Source: Streptomyces sp. NBC_00376 (GTDB lineage Bacteria > Actinomycetota > Actinomycetes > Streptomycetales > Streptomycetaceae). From it: a stretch of 64,000 nucleotides of DNA. A program made the translations under genes and the position numbers. The stretch lies in assembly GCF_036077095.1 (NCBI RefSeq), contig NZ_CP107960.1, forward strand, positions 5,952,001 through 6,016,000, in the 5' to 3' direction. Within the stretch, counting starts at the first letter, position 1; each line of letters opens with the position of its first letter. Shown here piece by piece: positions 55,810 to 64,000 of this stretch. Under the pieces are notes generated by a model. That model did not search any database, was not told the origin of the DNA, and saw nothing but the letters and a program-made list of their open reading frames with translations.

Positions 55810-58551
55810 CTACGCGTCGCCGCCGGCCGCGCCCGGGTCGGCCGCGGTCACATCGAGCAGCTCGTACCGGTCGATGGCCTGCTTCAGCAGCGAACGGTCG
55901 ATCCGGTTCTCCTTCGCGAGCTCGGTGAGCACCGCGAGGACGATCGACTGCGCGTCGATGTGGAAGAACCGGCGGGCCGCGCCACGGGTGTCGGCGAAGC
56001 CGAAGCCGTCCGCACCCAGCGACTGGTACGCACCGGGCACCCAGCGCGCGATCTGGTCCGGCACCGAACGCATCCAGTCCGAGACCGCCACGAACGGACC
56101 CTCGGAACCGGAGAGCTTCCGCGTGACGTACGGGACGCGCTGCTCCTCCTCAGGGTGCAGGAGGTTGTACCGCTCCACATCCACTGCCTCGCGGCGCAGC
56201 TCGTTCCAGGAGGTCGTCGACCAGACGTCCGCCCGGACGTTCCACTCGTCGGCGAGGATCCGCTGCGCCTCGACCGCCCACGGCACCGCCACACCGGACG
56301 CCAGGATCTGGGCCGGGATCTCGCCCCGGTCGGCGGCCTTGAAGCGGTAGACGCCCTTGAGGATGCCCTCGACGTCCACGTTCTCCGGCTCGGCCGGGTG
56401 CTGGATCGGCTCGTTGTAGACGGTGAGGTAGTAGAAGACGTCCTCGTTCTCCTCGGGGGTCCCGCCGTACATCCGCCGCAGACCGTCCTTGACGATGTGC
56501 GCGATCTCGTACCCGAACGCCGGGTCGTACGCGACACAGCCCGGGTTGGTGGAGGCGAGCAGCTGCGAGTGGCCGTCCGCGTGCTGGAGACCCTCACCGG
56601 TCAGCGTCGTACGGCCGGCGGTCGCACCCAGCACGAAGCCGCGCGCGAGCTGGTCGGCCATCTGCCAGAACTGGTCACCGGTGCGCTGGAAACCGAACAT
56701 CGAGTAGAAGACGTACACCGGGATCAGCGGCTCGCCGTGCGTGGCGTACGCCGAACCGGCGGCGATCAGTGAGGCCGTGCAGCCGGCCTCCGAGATGCCG
56801 TCGTGCAGCATCTGACCGGTCGGCGACTCCTTGTACGCGAGCAGCAGATCGCGGTCCACCGCCTCGTACTGCTGGCCCAGCGGGTTGTAGATCTTCGCGC
56901 TCGGGAAGAAGGCGTCCATACCGAAGGTGCGGTACTCGTCGGGCGCGATCAGCACGAAACGCTTGCCGATCTCCTTGTCCCGCATGAGGTCCTTCAGGAT
57001 GCGGACGAACGCCATGGTGGTGGCGATCGACTGCTGACCCGAACCCTTCTTCGCGGTCGCGTACGTCTTGTCCTCGGGCAGGACCAGCGGCTTCGCACGC
57101 ACCACCCGGGTCGGGACGTAACCGCCCAGACCCTTGCGGCGGTCGTGCATGTACTGGATCTCCTCCGAGTCACGGCCCGGGTGGTAGTACGGCGGCAGGC
57201 CGTCCTCCAGCTGCTTGTCCGTGATCGGGATGTGCAGCCGGTCACGGAACCGCTTGAGGTCCTCGACCGTGAGCTTCTTCATCTGGTGGGTCGCGTTGCG
57301 TCCCTCGAAGTTCGGCCCCAGGGTCCAGCCCTTGACCGTCTGCGCCAGGATCACCGTCGGCTGGCCCTTGTGGGCCTTGGCCGCCGCGTAGGCCGCATAG
57401 ACCTTCTTGTGGTCGTGACCGCCGCGGCCCAGGTGCAGGATCTGGTCGTCGGTCATGTCCTTGACCATGTCGCGCAGCCGCGGGTCGTCCCCGAAGAAGT
57501 GCTCACGGATGTACGCGCCCGACTCGGTGGCGTACGTCTGGAACTGGCCGTCCGGCGTGGTGTTCAGCTTGTTGACCAGGATGCCCGTGCGGTCCTGCGC
57601 GAGCAGCGGGTCCCAGGAGCGGTCCCAGACCAGCTTGATGACGTTCCATCCGGCGCCCCGGAACTGCGACTCCAACTCCTGGATGATCTTGCCGTTGCCG
57701 CGCACCGGGCCGTCGAGCCGCTGCAGGTTGCAGTTGACCACGAAGGTGAGGTTGTCCAGGCCCTCGCGGGCGGCGATGGAGAGCTGGCCGAGCGACTCGG
57801 GCTCGTCCATCTCGCCGTCGCCCAGGTACGCCCAGACATGGGACTTGGAGGTGTCGGCGATGCCGCGCGCCTCCATGTAGCGGTTCATCCGGGCCTGGTA
57901 GATCGCGCCGAGCGGGCCGAGGCCCATCGAGACGGTCGGGAACTCCCAGAAGTCCGGCATCAGCCGCGGGTGCGGGTAGCTGGACAGGCCGTTGGGCGCC
58001 TTCGACTTCTCCTGGCGGAAGGCGTCGAGCTGGGCCTCGCTCAGCCGGTCGAGCAGGTAGGCGCGGGCGTAGATGCCCGGGGACGCGTGCCCCTGGAAGA
58101 AGATCTGGTCGCCTCCCAGACCGTCGTCCTTGCCCCGGAAGAAGTGGTTGAAGCCCACGTCGTACAGCGAGGCCGAGGAGGCGAAGGTGGCGATGTGGCC
58201 GCCGACGCCGATCCCCGGACGCTGGGCGCGCGACACCATCACGGCCGCGTTCCAGCGGGTCGCGTTGAGGACCTTGCGCTCGATCTCCTCGTCGCCGGGG
58301 AAGAACGGCTCGTCCTTCGTGGCGATCGTGTTCACATAGTCCGTGCTGCGCATCTCCGGCACGGCGACGCGCTTCTCGCGCGCACGCTCGATGAGTCGGA
58401 GCATCAGGTAACGGGCCCGCTCACGGCCTCGCTCGTCGACCGCGGCATCGAGCGAGTCGAGCCATTCCTGGGTCTCTTCGGGATCGAAGTCCGGGACCTG
58501 GCTCGGCAGGCCGCCAATGATGATCGGGTTGCGATCGGATCCGGAAGCCAC
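55810..58551 (-). CDS. aceE: Pyruvate dehydrogenase E1 component, homodimeric
   Basis: A 913-residue thiamine-diphosphate enzyme that decarboxylates pyruvate and passes the acetyl group to the E2 lipoyl domain. GTG 58551 has GAAGGA 6 bases upstream. Diagnostic segments: [30 protein letters not shown], the thiamine-diphosphate motif [34 protein letters not shown] (about residues 245-278), [13 protein letters not shown], and [36 protein letters not shown] in the second half. The length matches the homodimeric AceE of actinobacteria. It is a single-gene unit; E2 and E3 genes are not in the window. Confidence 0.97.
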   Translation of the reverse strand: MASGSDRNPIIIGGLPSQVPDFDPEETQEWLDSLDAAVDERGRERARYLMLRLIERAREKRVAVPEMRSTDYVNTIATKDEPFFPGDEEIERKVLNATRWNAAVMVSRAQRPGIGVGGHIATFASSASLYDVGFNHFFRGKDDGLGGDQIFFQGHASPGIYARAYLLDRLSEAQLDAFRQEKSKAPNGLSSYPHPRLMPDFWEFPTVSMGLGPLGAIYQARMNRYMEARGIADTSKSHVWAYLGDGEMDEPESLGQLSIAAREGLDNLTFVVNCNLQRLDGPVRGNGKIIQELESQFRGAGWNVIKLVWDRSWDPLLAQDRTGILVNKLNTTPDGQFQTYATESGAYIREHFFGDDPRLRDMVKDMTDDQILHLGRGGHDHKKVYAAYAAAKAHKGQPTVILAQTVKGWTLGPNFEGRNATHQMKKLTVEDLKRFRDRLHIPITDKQLEDGLPPYYHPGRDSEEIQYMHDRRKGLGGYVPTRVVRAKPLVLPEDKTYATAKKGSGQQSIATTMAFVRILKDLMRDKEIGKRFVLIAPDEYRTFGMDAFFPSAKIYNPLGQQYEAVDRDLLLAYKESPTGQMLHDGISEAGCTASLIAAGSAYATHGEPLIPVYVFYSMFGFQRTGDQFWQMADQLARGFVLGATAGRTTLTGEGLQHADGHSQLLASTNPGCVAYDPAFGYEIAHIVKDGLRRMYGGTPEENEDVFYYLTVYNEPIQHPAEPENVDVEGILKGVYRFKAADRGEIPAQILASGVAVPWAVEAQRILADEWNVRADVWSTTSWNELRREAVDVERYNLLHPEEEQRVPYVTRKLSGSEGPFVAVSDWMRSVPDQIARWVPGAYQSLGADGFGFADTRGAARRFFHIDAQSIVLAVLTELAKENRIDRSLLKQAIDRYELLDVTAADPGAAGGDA

Positions 58552-59022
58552 GCTGTTCCTTCGCTGTTCGGTGGTGCTCTACGGGGCCTGATTGAGGGAG
58601 AACATGCCCCCGGGATGTATGCAAGTACGCCAACACCATCGTGTACCGCGAGGGCGCAAACGTCATCTCTACCGAGGGGTAACCGCTGTGTTGCGAGACA
58701 GCGCGGCCGGAGCGCGGGGATGGGTCAGGCTAAACCGCAACCATACGCCCAACCCGTCCAAGCGTTCCCAAAGGATGTTCGACTCCGAATGGTGGATGGA
58801 AACGGCATAAGCTGTGGAAGGACGTAAAGGGTGTGGACGGTAGCGCCGGGCCCCCGGAGGGGATCTGCCGATAGTGCGGCGACGTGGCAGGGAACGTCAC
58901 CGTTTAGGCGGTCTCGCACGCCGGGTACTTGCGCGATCCGCCGCTCCCGTGTGGACTACGGCCAACGCCCCGCGCACGCGCGTGGCTCAAGCATTTTCCG
59001 AAACATGATCAGGAGGCAACCC
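58552..59022. other. 471-bp intergenic region between aceE and DUF3052
   Basis: I see no gene here. The region must contain the divergent promoters of aceE and the DUF3052 gene. It is less GC-rich than the surroundings (for example 58761-58830) and has no -35/-10 pair I would defend, nor repeats longer than 8 bases. Confidence 0.5.
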
Positions 59023-59460
59023 GTGAGCGCGACCGCGGACCACGCGGAGGAGCGGACCAACCCGGCAGCACGCCTGGGGTTCGAGCCCGGACAGGTGGTC
59101 CAGGAGATCGGCTACGACGACGACGTCGAGCTGGAGCTCCGTGAGGGCATTGAAGCCACAATCGGCCAGGATCTCGTCGATGAGGACTACGACGACGTCG
59201 CGGACGTCGTCCTGCTGTGGTTCCGCGACGAGGACGGCGACCTTACGGACGCGCTGGTGGATGCCATTGGTCTGATCGAGGACGGCGGTACGGTCTGGCT
59301 GATGACGCCGAAGACCGGCCGTGATGGGTACGTCGAACCGAGCGACATCAACGAGGCCGCACAGACGGCCGGTCTCTCCCAGACCAAGAGCATCAGCGCC
59401 GGCAAGGACTGGACGGGCAGCCGCCTGGTCACGCCGAAGGCGGCCAAGGCCAAGCGCTGA
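59023..59460 (+). CDS. DUF3052-family protein
   Basis: A 145-residue actinobacterial protein. GTG 59023 has a perfect AGGAGG 6 bases upstream; an earlier ATG at 59005 lacks one. After SATADHAEERTNPAARLG, the domain reads GFEPGQVVQEIGYDDDVELELREGIEATIG, DEDYDDVADVVLLWFRDEDGDLTDALVDAIGLIEDGGTVWLMTPKTGRDGYVEPSDINEAAQTAGL and ends KAKR. It is acidic and has no membrane helix. The function is unknown; orthologues commonly lie next to aceE. Confidence 0.88.
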   Translation: MSATADHAEERTNPAARLGFEPGQVVQEIGYDDDVELELREGIEATIGQDLVDEDYDDVADVVLLWFRDEDGDLTDALVDAIGLIEDGGTVWLMTPKTGRDGYVEPSDINEAAQTAGLSQTKSISAGKDWTGSRLVTPKAAKAKR

Positions 59461-59485
59461 ACCACGCTCGCCCCGCATTCGCCCT

Positions 59486-59522
59486 GAAGGCCCCCGACGG
59501 CACCGAGCCGCCGGGGGTCTTC
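59486..59522 (+). terminator. Terminator after the DUF3052 gene
   Basis: GAAGGCCCCCGACGGC pairs with GCCGCCGGGGGTCTTC with one mismatch, 25 bases past the stop. Confidence 0.75.
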
Positions 59523-59726
59523 GTGCGACCGGGGCCCGTGCGGCGCGGATCTCGTACGACCGGGGCCGTGCGGCCCGGGCCCCGGGCGGCCGGGACCGGT
59601 GTCGCCCCGTGCGGCGGGGGTCGGCTTGTGCCCCGCGCGGGCGCTGCGTGGCCCGCTGCGGGCTCTGCGTAGGGTGGGAGCACCCGGACAGCCCAGCCCG
59701 GTGTACGTAGCGAAGGGACGCTTCTC

Positions 59727-60185
59727 ATGGCGATCGAGGTCGGCACCAAGGCCCCGGATTTCGAGCTGAAGGACAACCACGGCCGGACCGTGAAGCTCTC
59801 CGACTTCCGCGGCGAGAAGAACGTGGTGCTGCTGTTCTACCCGTTCGCCTTCACGGGCGTCTGCACGGGTGAGCTCTGCGCGCTCCGCGACGAGCTGCCG
59901 AAGTTCGAGAACGACGACACGCAGCTGCTCGCCGTGTCCAACGATTCCATCCACACCCTGCGCGTCTTCGCCGAGCAGGAGGGCCTCGAATACCCGCTGG
60001 TCTCGGACTTCTGGCCGCACGGCGAGACCTCGCGGGCCTACGGCGTCTTCGATGAGGAGAAGGGCTGCGCGGTGCGCGGCACCTTCATCATCGACAAGGA
60101 GGGCGTGGTGCGCTGGACCGTCGTCAACGGTCTGCCCGACGCCCGCGACCTCAACGACTACGTCAAGGCGCTCGGCACGCTCTGA
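59727..60185 (+). CDS. ahpE: AhpE-type peroxiredoxin
   Basis: A 152-residue thiol peroxidase. GAAGGGA lies 9 bases before ATG 59727. The peroxidatic motif is [20 protein letters not shown] with the reactive Cys at about residue 46, in the P-x-x-x-T-x-x-C arrangement, and a second Cys at about 50. [31 protein letters not shown] and [14 protein letters not shown] are as in the one-cysteine AhpE family of mycobacteria. It probably reduces hydrogen peroxide or peroxynitrite with mycothiol- or mycoredoxin-based recycling. Confidence 0.9.
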   Translation: MAIEVGTKAPDFELKDNHGRTVKLSDFRGEKNVVLLFYPFAFTGVCTGELCALRDELPKFENDDTQLLAVSNDSIHTLRVFAEQEGLEYPLVSDFWPHGETSRAYGVFDEEKGCAVRGTFIIDKEGVVRWTVVNGLPDARDLNDYVKALGTL

Positions 60186-60331
60186 TCCGGCATCGACGGA
60201 TCCGCATGCGACCCGGTGAAAAGCCCTGCTTCGTCGGGAACCGGTCACTAGGATCCAGTCGTTGATCGGATGCCAACGCAAGTGGAGGCGCCGGCGCCTG
60301 CCGGCCCCCAAGGAAACCAATGGGAGGACTC

Positions 60332-60907
60332 GTGGGAGTCAGCCTCAGCAAGGGCGGCAACGTCTCGCTGACCAAGGCCGCGCCCAACCTGACGGCGGTC
60401 GTCGTCGGTCTCGGCTGGGACGCTCGCACCACCACCGGTGGTGACTTCGACCTCGACGCCAGCGCCCTGCTGACGAACGCCGAGGGCAAGGTCGGCAGCG
60501 ACGGGAATTTCGTCTTCTTCAACAACCTCAAGAGCCCCGACGGTTCCGTCGAGCACACCGGTGACAACCTCACCGGTGAGGGCGAGGGCGACGACGAGGT
60601 CATCAAGGTGAACCTGGCCGGTGTCCCGGCCGATGTCGACAAGATCGTCTTCCCGGTCTCGATCTACGAGGCCGAGACCCGGCAGCAGAGCTTCGGCCAG
60701 GTGCGCAACGCGTACATCCGCGTGGTCAACCAGGCCGACAACAGCGAGCTGGCCCGTTACGACCTGAGCGAGGACGCCTCGACGGAAACCGCCATGGTCT
60801 TCGGCGAGCTGTACCGCAACGGGGCGGAGTGGAAGTTCCGTGCCATCGGTCAGGGGTACGCCTCGGGGCTGCGCGGCATCGCGCAGGACTTCGGCGTCAA
60901 CGTCTGA
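60332..60907 (+). CDS. terD: TerD-family calcium-binding stress protein, copy 1
   Basis: A 191-residue TerD protein. GTG 60332 follows GGAGG by 4 bases and yields [19 protein letters not shown], the standard TerD start; an ATG four codons earlier is less likely. Calcium-binding acidic loops are [10 protein letters not shown] (about residues 34-43) and [22 protein letters not shown] (about 67-88). The end, [22 protein letters not shown], is canonical. TerD-type proteins of Streptomyces take part in calcium-dependent stress and development responses besides tellurite resistance. Duplicated immediately downstream. Confidence 0.95.
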   Translation: MGVSLSKGGNVSLTKAAPNLTAVVVGLGWDARTTTGGDFDLDASALLTNAEGKVGSDGNFVFFNNLKSPDGSVEHTGDNLTGEGEGDDEVIKVNLAGVPADVDKIVFPVSIYEAETRQQSFGQVRNAYIRVVNQADNSELARYDLSEDASTETAMVFGELYRNGAEWKFRAIGQGYASGLRGIAQDFGVNV

Positions 60908-61080
60908 GAAGGCGCGACCGGGCCGTGCCGCCCAGGCACGGCCCGGGTCACGCCCAAGCAGTACCCCGTCCGGCGCCGCACCCTCGTGCGGCGCCGGACG
61001 CGCTCGACAGACGGCTCGGGGGGCCCGGACGGCCCGACGGGCCCGGCAGACGGTTCATCGACTCGGGGAGGACACACACC

Positions 61081-61656
61081 ATGGGCGTCACGCTCGCCAA
61101 GGGAGGCAATGTCTCCCTCTCCAAGGCCGCACCCAACCTCACCCAGGTGCTGGTCGGGCTCGGCTGGGACGCACGATCCACCACGGGCGCCGACTTCGAC
61201 CTCGACGCCAGCGCGCTGCTGTGCCAGTCGGGCCGGGTGCTCGGCGACGAATGGTTCGTGTTCTACAACAACCTCACGAGCCCCGACGGCTCCGTGGAGC
61301 ACACCGGTGACAACCTCACGGGTGAGGGCGAGGGCGACGACGAATCGGTCATCGTGAATCTCACCCAGGTACCGGCGCACTGCGACAAGATCGTCTTTCC
61401 GGTCTCGATCCATGAGGCCGACAACAGGGGCCAGACCTTCGGCCAGGTCAGCAATGCGTTCATCCGCGTGGTGAATCAGGCGGACGGTCAGGAACTCGCG
61501 CGTTACGACCTCAGCGAGGACGCCTCGACGGAAACCGCGATGATCTTCGGCGAGCTCTACAGGTACAACGGCGAGTGGAAGTTCCGCGCAGTGGGACAGG
61601 GGTACGCGTCCGGACTTCGCGGCATCGCTCTAGACTTCGGGGTCAACGTTTCGTAA
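61081..61656 (+). CDS. terD: TerD-family calcium-binding stress protein, copy 2
   Basis: A second 191-residue TerD, similar to the preceding one along its full length ([23 protein letters not shown] at the start). ATG 61081 has GGGAGG 9 bases upstream. The acidic loops [10 protein letters not shown] and [22 protein letters not shown] are unchanged, while [14 protein letters not shown] and [16 protein letters not shown] carry cysteines absent from copy 1. The gap of 173 bases suggests a separate promoter. The pair arises from tandem duplication old enough for the sequences to have diverged. Confidence 0.95.
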   Translation: MGVTLAKGGNVSLSKAAPNLTQVLVGLGWDARSTTGADFDLDASALLCQSGRVLGDEWFVFYNNLTSPDGSVEHTGDNLTGEGEGDDESVIVNLTQVPAHCDKIVFPVSIHEADNRGQTFGQVSNAFIRVVNQADGQELARYDLSEDASTETAMIFGELYRYNGEWKFRAVGQGYASGLRGIALDFGVNVS

Positions 61657-61727
61657 AGCCGCGCACGGCGCGGGGGAGCCCCGTACATCTCAGGGGAGAC
61701 CCGTTACATAACACGATGGGGTAGCCA

Positions 61728-62870
61728 GTGCTTCTGAAAACCTTCGGCTGGTCGTTCGCGGTTACCGCGCTCGGCCTTGTCGCAGCTTGGATCTACGGGG
61801 GGTGGGAAGCCTTCGGGGTCGTCGCGATTCTTTCCGTCCTGGAGATCTCGCTGTCCTTCGACAATGCGGTGGTCAACGCCGGAATCCTGAAGAAGATGAA
61901 TGCCTTCTGGCAGAAGATCTTCCTGACGGTCGGTGTGCTCATCGCGGTCTTCGGTATGCGGCTGGTGTTCCCCGTCGTGATCGTGGCCATCACCGCCAAG
62001 ATGGGTCCGATCGAGGCGATCGACCTTTCCTTCAACCAGCCCGAGCGCTACCAGGAACTCGTCACCGACGCCCACCCGGCGATCGCCGCGTTCGGTGGCA
62101 TGTTCCTGCTGATGATCTTCCTCGACTTCATTTTCGAGGACCGTGACATCCAGTGGCTGCGCTGGATCGAGCGTCCGCTCGCCAAGCTCGGCAAGGTCGA
62201 CATGCTGTCGGTCTGCATCGCGCTGATCGTGCTGCTGGTCGCCTCCATGACCGTCGCGACCAACGCGCACCAGCACGGCGGCGGTCACGCGGACAAGGCG
62301 GAGACGGTCCTGCTCGCCGGTATCGCCGGTCTGATCACGTACCTCATCGTCGGCGGTCTCTCCGGCTTCTTCGAGAACAAGCTGGAGGAGGAGGAAGAGC
62401 GCGAGCACGAGGCCGAGGAAGAGGCCAAGCGGAGCGGCAAGAAGGTCTCCTCCGTCGTGCTCGCCGGCAAGGCCGCGTTCTTCATGTTCCTCTACCTGGA
62501 AGTGCTCGACGCGTCCTTCTCGTTCGACGGTGTCATCGGCGCCTTCGCCGTCACCAACGAGATCGTGCTGATGGCCCTCGGCCTCGGTATCGGCGCCATG
62601 TACGTCCGTTCGCTCACGGTCTACCTGGTCCGTCAGGGCACGCTCGACGACTACGTCTACCTGGAGCACGGCGCCCACTACGCCATCGGCGCGCTGGCCG
62701 TGCTCCTGCTCGTCACCATCCAGTACCAGATCAACGAGCTCATCACCGGCCTGACCGGCGTCGTGCTGATCGCCTGGTCCTTCTGGTCCTCGGTCCGGCG
62801 CAACAAGGCGCTGGAGGCCGAAGGCGGCGACGGCGAGGGTTCCAAGGCGGAAGTCCCGTCCGGGGTGTGA
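61728..62870 (+). CDS. DUF475/TerC-like integral membrane protein
   Basis: A 380-residue membrane protein with about nine to ten helices. GTG 61728 follows GGGGT. The motif EISLSFDNAVVNAGILKKM (about residues 38-56) and its repeat EVLDASFSFDGVIGAFAVTNEI (about 250-275) carry the paired acidic residues of TerC/DUF475 proteins, which are candidate metal or ion transporters. A charged cytoplasmic loop, ENKLEEEEEREHEAEEEAKR, and the His-rich AHQHGGGHAD may bind cations. It is encoded 71 bases after terD copy 2 and probably forms a membrane complex with the Ter proteins. Confidence 0.9.
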   Translation: MLLKTFGWSFAVTALGLVAAWIYGGWEAFGVVAILSVLEISLSFDNAVVNAGILKKMNAFWQKIFLTVGVLIAVFGMRLVFPVVIVAITAKMGPIEAIDLSFNQPERYQELVTDAHPAIAAFGGMFLLMIFLDFIFEDRDIQWLRWIERPLAKLGKVDMLSVCIALIVLLVASMTVATNAHQHGGGHADKAETVLLAGIAGLITYLIVGGLSGFFENKLEEEEEREHEAEEEAKRSGKKVSSVVLAGKAAFFMFLYLEVLDASFSFDGVIGAFAVTNEIVLMALGLGIGAMYVRSLTVYLVRQGTLDDYVYLEHGAHYAIGALAVLLLVTIQYQINELITGLTGVVLIAWSFWSSVRRNKALEAEGGDGEGSKAEVPSGV

Positions 62871-63041
62871 CCCGGTAGGGATTGAGGAACGCTCTCAAGC
62901 GGGGCGGTCCGTGAGGCAACGGTTCTCCGGAGACATCCGGACCCGGCCCCACGGCCGCCCCGCAGTGATGTGGTCCCGCCCTGGGCGCGGGACGGCCGTG
63001 GGACCGGGGCACTTTTCTACCGAGATGCATGGGGGTTGGGG

Positions 63042-63776
63042 ATGGCGTTCTGGGACGGCCTGTGGCCGCGGCGGGAGGCACAGTTCGAGTCGGGGAGCGC
63101 GGCGACCAGCTCCATCGTGCTGTCCCGGCGGCACGCCACGGTCTCGCTCACCAAACAGGGGGCGCTGACCGGCAATCTGCGGGTCAACCTCTCCTGGCAG
63201 ATGCGTACGTCGGACATCATGGGCCGGTCACGGCAGAGCGGCCGACTGCTGCGGCCGATGAAGCTCTTCCAGCCCGATGTGGTCCAGGCGCACACCCAGG
63301 GCATGGTCAACGTCGACCTGGACCTGGGCTGCATGTACGAGCTGAAGGACGGCACCAAGGGTGTGGTCCAGCCGCTGGGCAACCTCATGGGCGATCTGAA
63401 CGGGCCGCCGTACATCCGGCTCAGCGGGGACGACCGCTTCGGGGCGCCGTCGGGCGAGACCGTCTACGTCAATCTCGACCAGCGCGACCAGATCAAACGG
63501 CTGCTGTTCTTCGTCTACATCTACGACCAGACGCCGGCCTTCGACCGTACGCACGCCAAGGTGACGCTCTACCCGGGCAACGGCCCGCGGATCGAGATCG
63601 AGCTCGACGAGCACGCCCCCGAAGCCCGCTCCTGCGCCGTGTTCACGATGGAGAACATAAAGGACGAGCTGATCGTGCGGCGCGAGGTGAGGTTCGTCTA
63701 CGGATTCCAGTCGGAGCTGGACCGGCTGTACGGCTTCGGCATGCAGTGGGGACGCGGCTACAAGTCCCGGACCTGA
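63042..63776 (+). CDS. TerD-domain protein (TerA/TerD-like)
   Basis: A 244-residue protein with a TerD-like beta-sandwich. ATG 63042 is preceded by GGGG, and the frame upstream looks non-coding. After AFWDGLWPRREAQFESGSAATSSIVLSRRHATVSLTKQG, the core has VNVDLDLGCMYELKDGTKGVVQPLGNLMGDLNGPPYIRLSGDDRFGAPSGETVYVNLDQRDQIKRLLFFVYIYD, equivalent to the TerD DLD-loop and IVFPVSIYE segment, and ends DRLYGFGMQWGRGYKSRT, typical of stress-protein Ter family members. It extends the ter cluster. Confidence 0.83.
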   Translation: MAFWDGLWPRREAQFESGSAATSSIVLSRRHATVSLTKQGALTGNLRVNLSWQMRTSDIMGRSRQSGRLLRPMKLFQPDVVQAHTQGMVNVDLDLGCMYELKDGTKGVVQPLGNLMGDLNGPPYIRLSGDDRFGAPSGETVYVNLDQRDQIKRLLFFVYIYDQTPAFDRTHAKVTLYPGNGPRIEIELDEHAPEARSCAVFTMENIKDELIVRREVRFVYGFQSELDRLYGFGMQWGRGYKSRT

Positions 63777-63791
63777 GCGGACCGGCCCCGG

Positions 63792-63850
63792 CTTCCGCCT
63801 CCCCCTTTCTCCTTCTCCTCCTGTTTCTCTTCCCCTGTTTCGCTTCCGCC
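63792..63850. other. Polypyrimidine tract between convergent genes
   Basis: Fifty-nine bases made of C and T apart from six G residues (CCCCCTTTCTCCTTCTCCTC in the middle). No hairpin is evident. It may be a low-complexity slippage product. Confidence 0.6.
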
Positions 63851-64000
63851 TCAGGACCGTACGAACTGCGGTCCCTGCGGGGGCAGCACGAAATTCGGGT
63901 CCGGGGCGGGTGCCGCGGCTGCGGCCGGCTGCGGATAGCCGTGGGCCGGCCGGGCGGCGGCGGGCTGCGGGTACCCGTACGCGGGCTGGGCCGCCGCGGG
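63851..64000 (-). CDS. Pro/Ala/Gln-rich C-terminal tail of a gene, partial
   Basis: The last 49 codons and TGA of a minus-strand gene whose start is beyond the window. It reads as repeated Ala-Gln-Pro blocks with two GYPQPAAA units, then APAPDPNFVLPPQGPQFVRS. Such tails join TerD-like or other domains in Streptomyces ter loci. Convergent with the TerD-like gene. The N-terminal domain, and so the function, cannot be told from here. Confidence 0.65.
   Translation of the reverse strand, partial: PAAAQPAYGYPQPAAARPAHGYPQPAAAAAPAPDPNFVLPPQGPQFVRS

Overview
The window looks like a Streptomyces chromosome segment. GC content is very high, most codons end in G or C, GTG starts are common, and several genes appear to be leaderless. 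Diagnostic actinomycete content includes a fasR-fabD-fabH-acpP-fabF fatty-acid operon next to a DUF3145 gene, a homodimeric aceE, a malonyl-CoA synthetase close to the S. coelicolor MatB, an Mbl-type actin homologue, tandem terD genes and a WhiJ-type regulator trio. Most of it is core chromosome with small accessory pockets.

Layout. 1-4.3 kb: heterodimeric ABC exporter (one half cut by the window edge), an FGGY sugar kinase and a YtxH-like protein. 4.5-5.0 kb: two tRNA-Asn and one CAT tRNA. 5.1-9.4 kb: a minus-strand operon resembling a type VII secretion (T7SS) substrate locus. It holds a small partner protein, a 747-residue WXG-type protein and a membrane-anchored cysteine-rich protein, then a second paralogous anchored protein preceded by a broken copy of the large protein's C-terminus. 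9.9-12.2 kb: a small RGGYGG-repeat peptide beside an ABC exporter. 12.2-18.2 kb: MFS exporter, carboxyltransferase plus MatB, NNP-type transporter and Lrp regulator. 18.2-23.8 kb: degenerate GAF kinase plus Mbl-like operon, MarR regulator, CurA-type oxidoreductase and Ohr. 23.9-28.1 kb: EI24 protein, LysE exporter, an L-glutamate-oxidase-like secreted enzyme and TetR. 28.2-32.7 kb: GH3 glycosidase, aldose epimerase and SGNH lipoprotein.

33-38.6 kb carries the fatty-acid synthesis operon with its PucR-type regulator. 38.7-46.8 kb is a mixed accessory stretch: pirin, GNAT, a possible toxin with an LGNAAV pre-domain and an HHIVPK box, the XRE/DUF397/ATPase trio, a serine hydrolase, TetR with an NmrA reductase, and MerR with an aldo-keto reductase. 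46.8-52.4 kb contains a two-component system flanked by two paralogous DUF1023-like alpha/beta hydrolases. 52.6-55.7 kb has TetR with a 14-TM MFS exporter and a secreted I36-like protein. 55.8-64 kb ends with aceE, DUF3052, an AhpE peroxiredoxin and a tellurium-resistance-type cluster (terD, terD, DUF475/TerC-like, TerD-like, and a Pro-rich partial gene).

The least explained material is the duplicated tail-plus-anchor cassette in the T7SS-like locus with a perfect 27-bp inverted repeat at its boundary, the RGGYGG peptide, the HHIVPK protein, the Mbl/kinase pair in which both nucleotide sites look decayed, and tandem repeats sitting on stop codons. All family calls come from reading motifs by eye; no search was run.
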